64,000 nt of DNA from Desulfarculus sp. (GTDB lineage: Bacteria > Desulfobacterota > Desulfarculia > Desulfarculales > Desulfarculaceae). Position 1 is the first letter of the stretch; every line of letters begins with the position of its first letter. Shown piece after piece: positions 61,865 through 64,000 of the stretch. The DNA lies in the NCBI GenBank assembly GCA_003605055.1, contig QZKP01000011.1, positions 38,614-102,613 of the forward strand, written 5' to 3'. Under the pieces are notes generated by a model. That model had not been told where the DNA came from and made no database searches. It worked only from the letters and a program-made list of their open reading frames with translations. A program made the position numbers and the translations under genes.

Positions 61865-63103
61865 ATGGCTAAGGCGTCTCTGCATCATACAGCCGCCTTT
61901 TTGGGGCTGCAGCGCAGCATCCTGGGCATGCTGGCCATGGTGGTGCTGGTGGGCATGGGCGAGCGCCTGGCCGAGCGCTTTCTGCCCATCTACCTGCTGG
62001 CCCTGGGCGGCGGGGCCCTGTCCGTGGGACTGCTCAACGGCCTGGACAACCTGCTCTCGGCCCTCTACTCTTTCCCGGGCGGCTATCTGGCCGACCGCCT
62101 GGGGGTGAAGAAGTCTCTGCTGGTCTTCAACCTCATGGCCATGTCCGGCTTCGCGGTGGTGATCCTGATCCCGGCCTGGCCGGCGGTGATCGGCGGGGCG
62201 GTCCTGTTCCTATCCTGGACCGCCATCAGCCTGCCGGCCACCATGAGCCTGGTGTCCCAAGTGCTGCCCAGCGAAAAACGCACCATGGGCGTGTCCATGC
62301 ACTCCCTGGTGCGCCGCCTGCCCATGGCCCTGGGGCCGCTGCTGGGCGGCACCTTTATCAGCCTGTGGGGTGTGGCCGCCGGCGTGCGCCTGGCCTTTGC
62401 CGCGGCCCTGGCCCTGGCCGTGGTGGCCCTGCTGATGCAGCAGCGCCTGATCCCCGACGACGGCCCCCGCCCCCAGCAGAACCGGCCCCGCCTGAACCCC
62501 TTTCACGCCCGGCACCTGCTGGGCCCCGAGTTGAAAGGCCTGCTGCTCTCCGACATCCTGATCCGCTTCTGCGAGCAGATCCCCTACGCCTTCGTGGTGG
62601 TGTGGTGCATGCGCACCATCGCCTCGCCAGTGAGCGCGGTGCAGTTCGGGGTGCTCACCACCGTGGAGATGGTCACCGCCATGCTGATCTACATCCCGGT
62701 GGCCCACTTCGCCGACCGCGGCAACAAGAAACCATTCGTGGTGATGACCTTCGTCTTCTTCACCATCTTCCCCCTGGCCCTGTGGCTCAGCCAATCCTTC
62801 TGGCTCCTGGCGGCGGCTTTTGTGCTGCGCGGCCTCAAGGAGTTCGGCGAGCCAACCCGCAAGGCCCTGATCATGGACCTGGCCCCCGAGAACGCCAAGG
62901 CCTCCACCTTCGGCCTGTATTACCTGCTGCGCGACACGGTGGTGTCCTTGGCCGCCTTTGGCGGCGCCTTTCTGTGGATGATCTCGCCGGCGGTGAACTT
63001 CCTCACCGCCTTCGCCTTCGGCGCGGTGGGCACGGTGCTCTTCGCCCTCCGGGGCAAGGACCTCGGCCGCCCCCCCGCACCCAATCCGGAAGCTCAGGAC
63101 TAG
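61865..63103 (+). CDS. Major facilitator superfamily transporter
   Basis: 412 residues with ~12 helices. MFS signature GGYLADRLGVKKSLLVFNL (DRxGxK/R loop A) and a second half with PVAHFADRGNKKPFVVMTFVFF. Substrate unknown; might be a drug or metabolite exporter. ATG at 61865 is preceded by a GGAAGAGG site. Confidence 0.87.
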   Translation: MAKASLHHTAAFLGLQRSILGMLAMVVLVGMGERLAERFLPIYLLALGGGALSVGLLNGLDNLLSALYSFPGGYLADRLGVKKSLLVFNLMAMSGFAVVILIPAWPAVIGGAVLFLSWTAISLPATMSLVSQVLPSEKRTMGVSMHSLVRRLPMALGPLLGGTFISLWGVAAGVRLAFAAALALAVVALLMQQRLIPDDGPRPQQNRPRLNPFHARHLLGPELKGLLLSDILIRFCEQIPYAFVVVWCMRTIASPVSAVQFGVLTTVEMVTAMLIYIPVAHFADRGNKKPFVVMTFVFFTIFPLALWLSQSFWLLAAAFVLRGLKEFGEPTRKALIMDLAPENAKASTFGLYYLLRDTVVSLAAFGGAFLWMISPAVNFLTAFAFGAVGTVLFALRGKDLGRPPAPNPEAQD

Positions 63104-63121
63104 CCGGGGCGGGCGGAGAGC

Positions 63122-64000
63122 CTACCGGAACAAATTGCAGTTCCAGTTGAGGATCAGGCGCAGGTCGCGGTAGTCCTGGCCGCTCAGGATCGGCTGCTGG
63201 TCCACCTGCGCGTACTTGACGGTCAATTTCAGGTCCTGGAGCCGGCCGCGGAACTGGTAGCTGAGGATCAGGTCCCATTCGCGCTGATCCGGCGAGGCCA
63301 GGGGGCCGCTGTTGGGCGAGCGGGCGTCGCTGTAGTAACCGCTCAGTTTGAGACCCTGGAGGCCCAGGGGCCCCAGGTCCCAGACCAGGCCCAGCATCCA
63401 AGCGTCCATGCCGGCCTGGTTGTTGTTCAGCTCGATCATGGAGGTGAAGCCGGGGTAGTTGGCCCAGGGTTGCAGAATGGGATGAGAGTCGTCCACCATG
63501 GTATAGGCCAGCAAGAAGGTGGCCCCGCGCCAGCCCAGGGCCACCTGGCCGCCCAAGGCGTAGGTGTCAAAGCCGCCGCCCAGGGCTCGTCCCACGTCCC
63601 GCTGTTGAATGACCTGCAGCGAGGGGCGCAGGATGACCCCGCCCAGGCTCCAGGCCGCGTCGGCCTGAAAATAAACGGTGTTCATGAATTGGTGGCTGAA
63701 GTAGTCCCAAAGCTGCAAGGTCCACACTTGGTTGGGGGCGAACACCGCGCCAGCCAGGGTCAGGGGTTCGCTGGCGCCGGTCAGGCCGGCCGCCTGGCTG
63801 GGGGAGGAAAAGGTGCTGTCCGTGCGGCCCTTGATGCCCGTGACGTGGGAGAAGGCGAGCTTGGTGTGGGGCAGGTCCTTGTTGATCAGGGTGAGGGCCT
63901 CATAGGTGACCGGCACCATGCGATTGTCCTGGGGGTTTAGGAACGGCGTGTGCAGCTCCTGGCGGAAGGCCCGCACCAGGGTGCGGCCCCAGCGGCCCTG
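63122..64000 (-). CDS. OprD-like outer-membrane porin (N-terminus beyond window)
   Basis: At least 292 residues; the gene continues past 64000. LHTPFLNPQDNRMVPVTYEAL is the OprD-family loop signature; alternating beta-strands follow to a C-terminal ...ILNWNCNLFR. It may form an uptake channel for small solutes. Same strand as the cNMP gene but separated by the MFS gene. Confidence 0.75.
   Translation of the reverse strand, partial: QGRWGRTLVRAFRQELHTPFLNPQDNRMVPVTYEALTLINKDLPHTKLAFSHVTGIKGRTDSTFSSPSQAAGLTGASEPLTLAGAVFAPNQVWTLQLWDYFSHQFMNTVYFQADAAWSLGGVILRPSLQVIQQRDVGRALGGGFDTYALGGQVALGWRGATFLLAYTMVDDSHPILQPWANYPGFTSMIELNNNQAGMDAWMLGLVWDLGPLGLQGLKLSGYYSDARSPNSGPLASPDQREWDLILSYQFRGRLQDLKLTVKYAQVDQQPILSGQDYRDLRLILNWNCNLFR

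Noticed and set aside
1..64000. CRISPR arrays, insertion sequences, prophage
   Set aside because: No regular repeats with spacers, transposase, integrase or phage genes were seen.

Overview
The window is a high-GC, densely coding stretch of bacterial chromosome. The organism is Gram-negative: it carries LptE, LptF, LptG, a PagL-like and an OprD-like outer-membrane protein, and several lipoproteins. It looks anaerobic. There are tungstate transport genes, three MoeA paralogues, FdhD and FmdE, a complex I without a normal NADH module, and two genes with in-frame UGA codons that read best as selenocysteine. Together this suggests a deltaproteobacterium (Desulfobacterota, Desulfarculus-like sulfate reducer), which is inference from gene content. 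I see no insertion sequence, prophage or CRISPR array.

Layout. 1-5.7 kb: 5'-part of an acetoacetyl-CoA synthetase, a cytidylate-kinase-like/BON fusion, a nitroreductase, and a three-gene set (LsrF-like aldolase, zinc dehydrogenase, class II aldolase). 5.7-10 kb: a CAT-anticodon tRNA, nif3-like, zinc-ribbon and RNase HI genes, rnpB (RNase P RNA), then an ATP-grasp gene that starts a few bases after rnpB. 10-19.7 kb: PagL-like protein, S58 peptidase, glycosyltransferase with a CheY-like regulator, lptF-lptG, dgt, Fe-alcohol dehydrogenase and an amidohydrolase. 19.9-31.1 kb: leuS-lptE-holA, rpsT, murJ, small unknown genes, tRNA-Ala(CGC), hisB-lipoprotein-hisA and a VTT membrane protein. 31.1-40.8 kb: PLP sulfur-amino-acid enzyme, a GrdB/PrdB-like selenoprotein, glutamate dehydrogenase, nitrilase, a TAT-exported molybdoenzyme with a candidate Sec-containing MerP-like protein, glucokinase, and a flavin disulfide oxidoreductase with a second VTT protein. 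41-50 kb: a molybdenum/tungsten island (ModE-like regulator, small ORF, tupBCA, moeA, moeA-PBP, fmdE, moeA, fdhD). 50.3-61.1 kb: nuoABCDHIJKLMN followed by a NuoE/NuoF chimera that lacks the FMN/NADH domain, and a tiny membrane protein. 61.1-64 kb: cNMP-binding protein, MFS transporter, OprD-like porin (partial).

The most notable items are: (i) two independent in-frame UGA codons with recoding signatures, (ii) the headless NuoE-F chimera closing the nuo operon, (iii) an identical AAGTCA-N4-TGACAT palindrome in front of tupA and in the moeA/tup-regulator divergent promoter, and (iv) the rnpB/ATP-grasp junction. The Mo/W island, the TAT molybdoenzyme, FdhD and the selenoprotein candidates fit an anaerobe that relies on Mo/W and Se redox enzymes.
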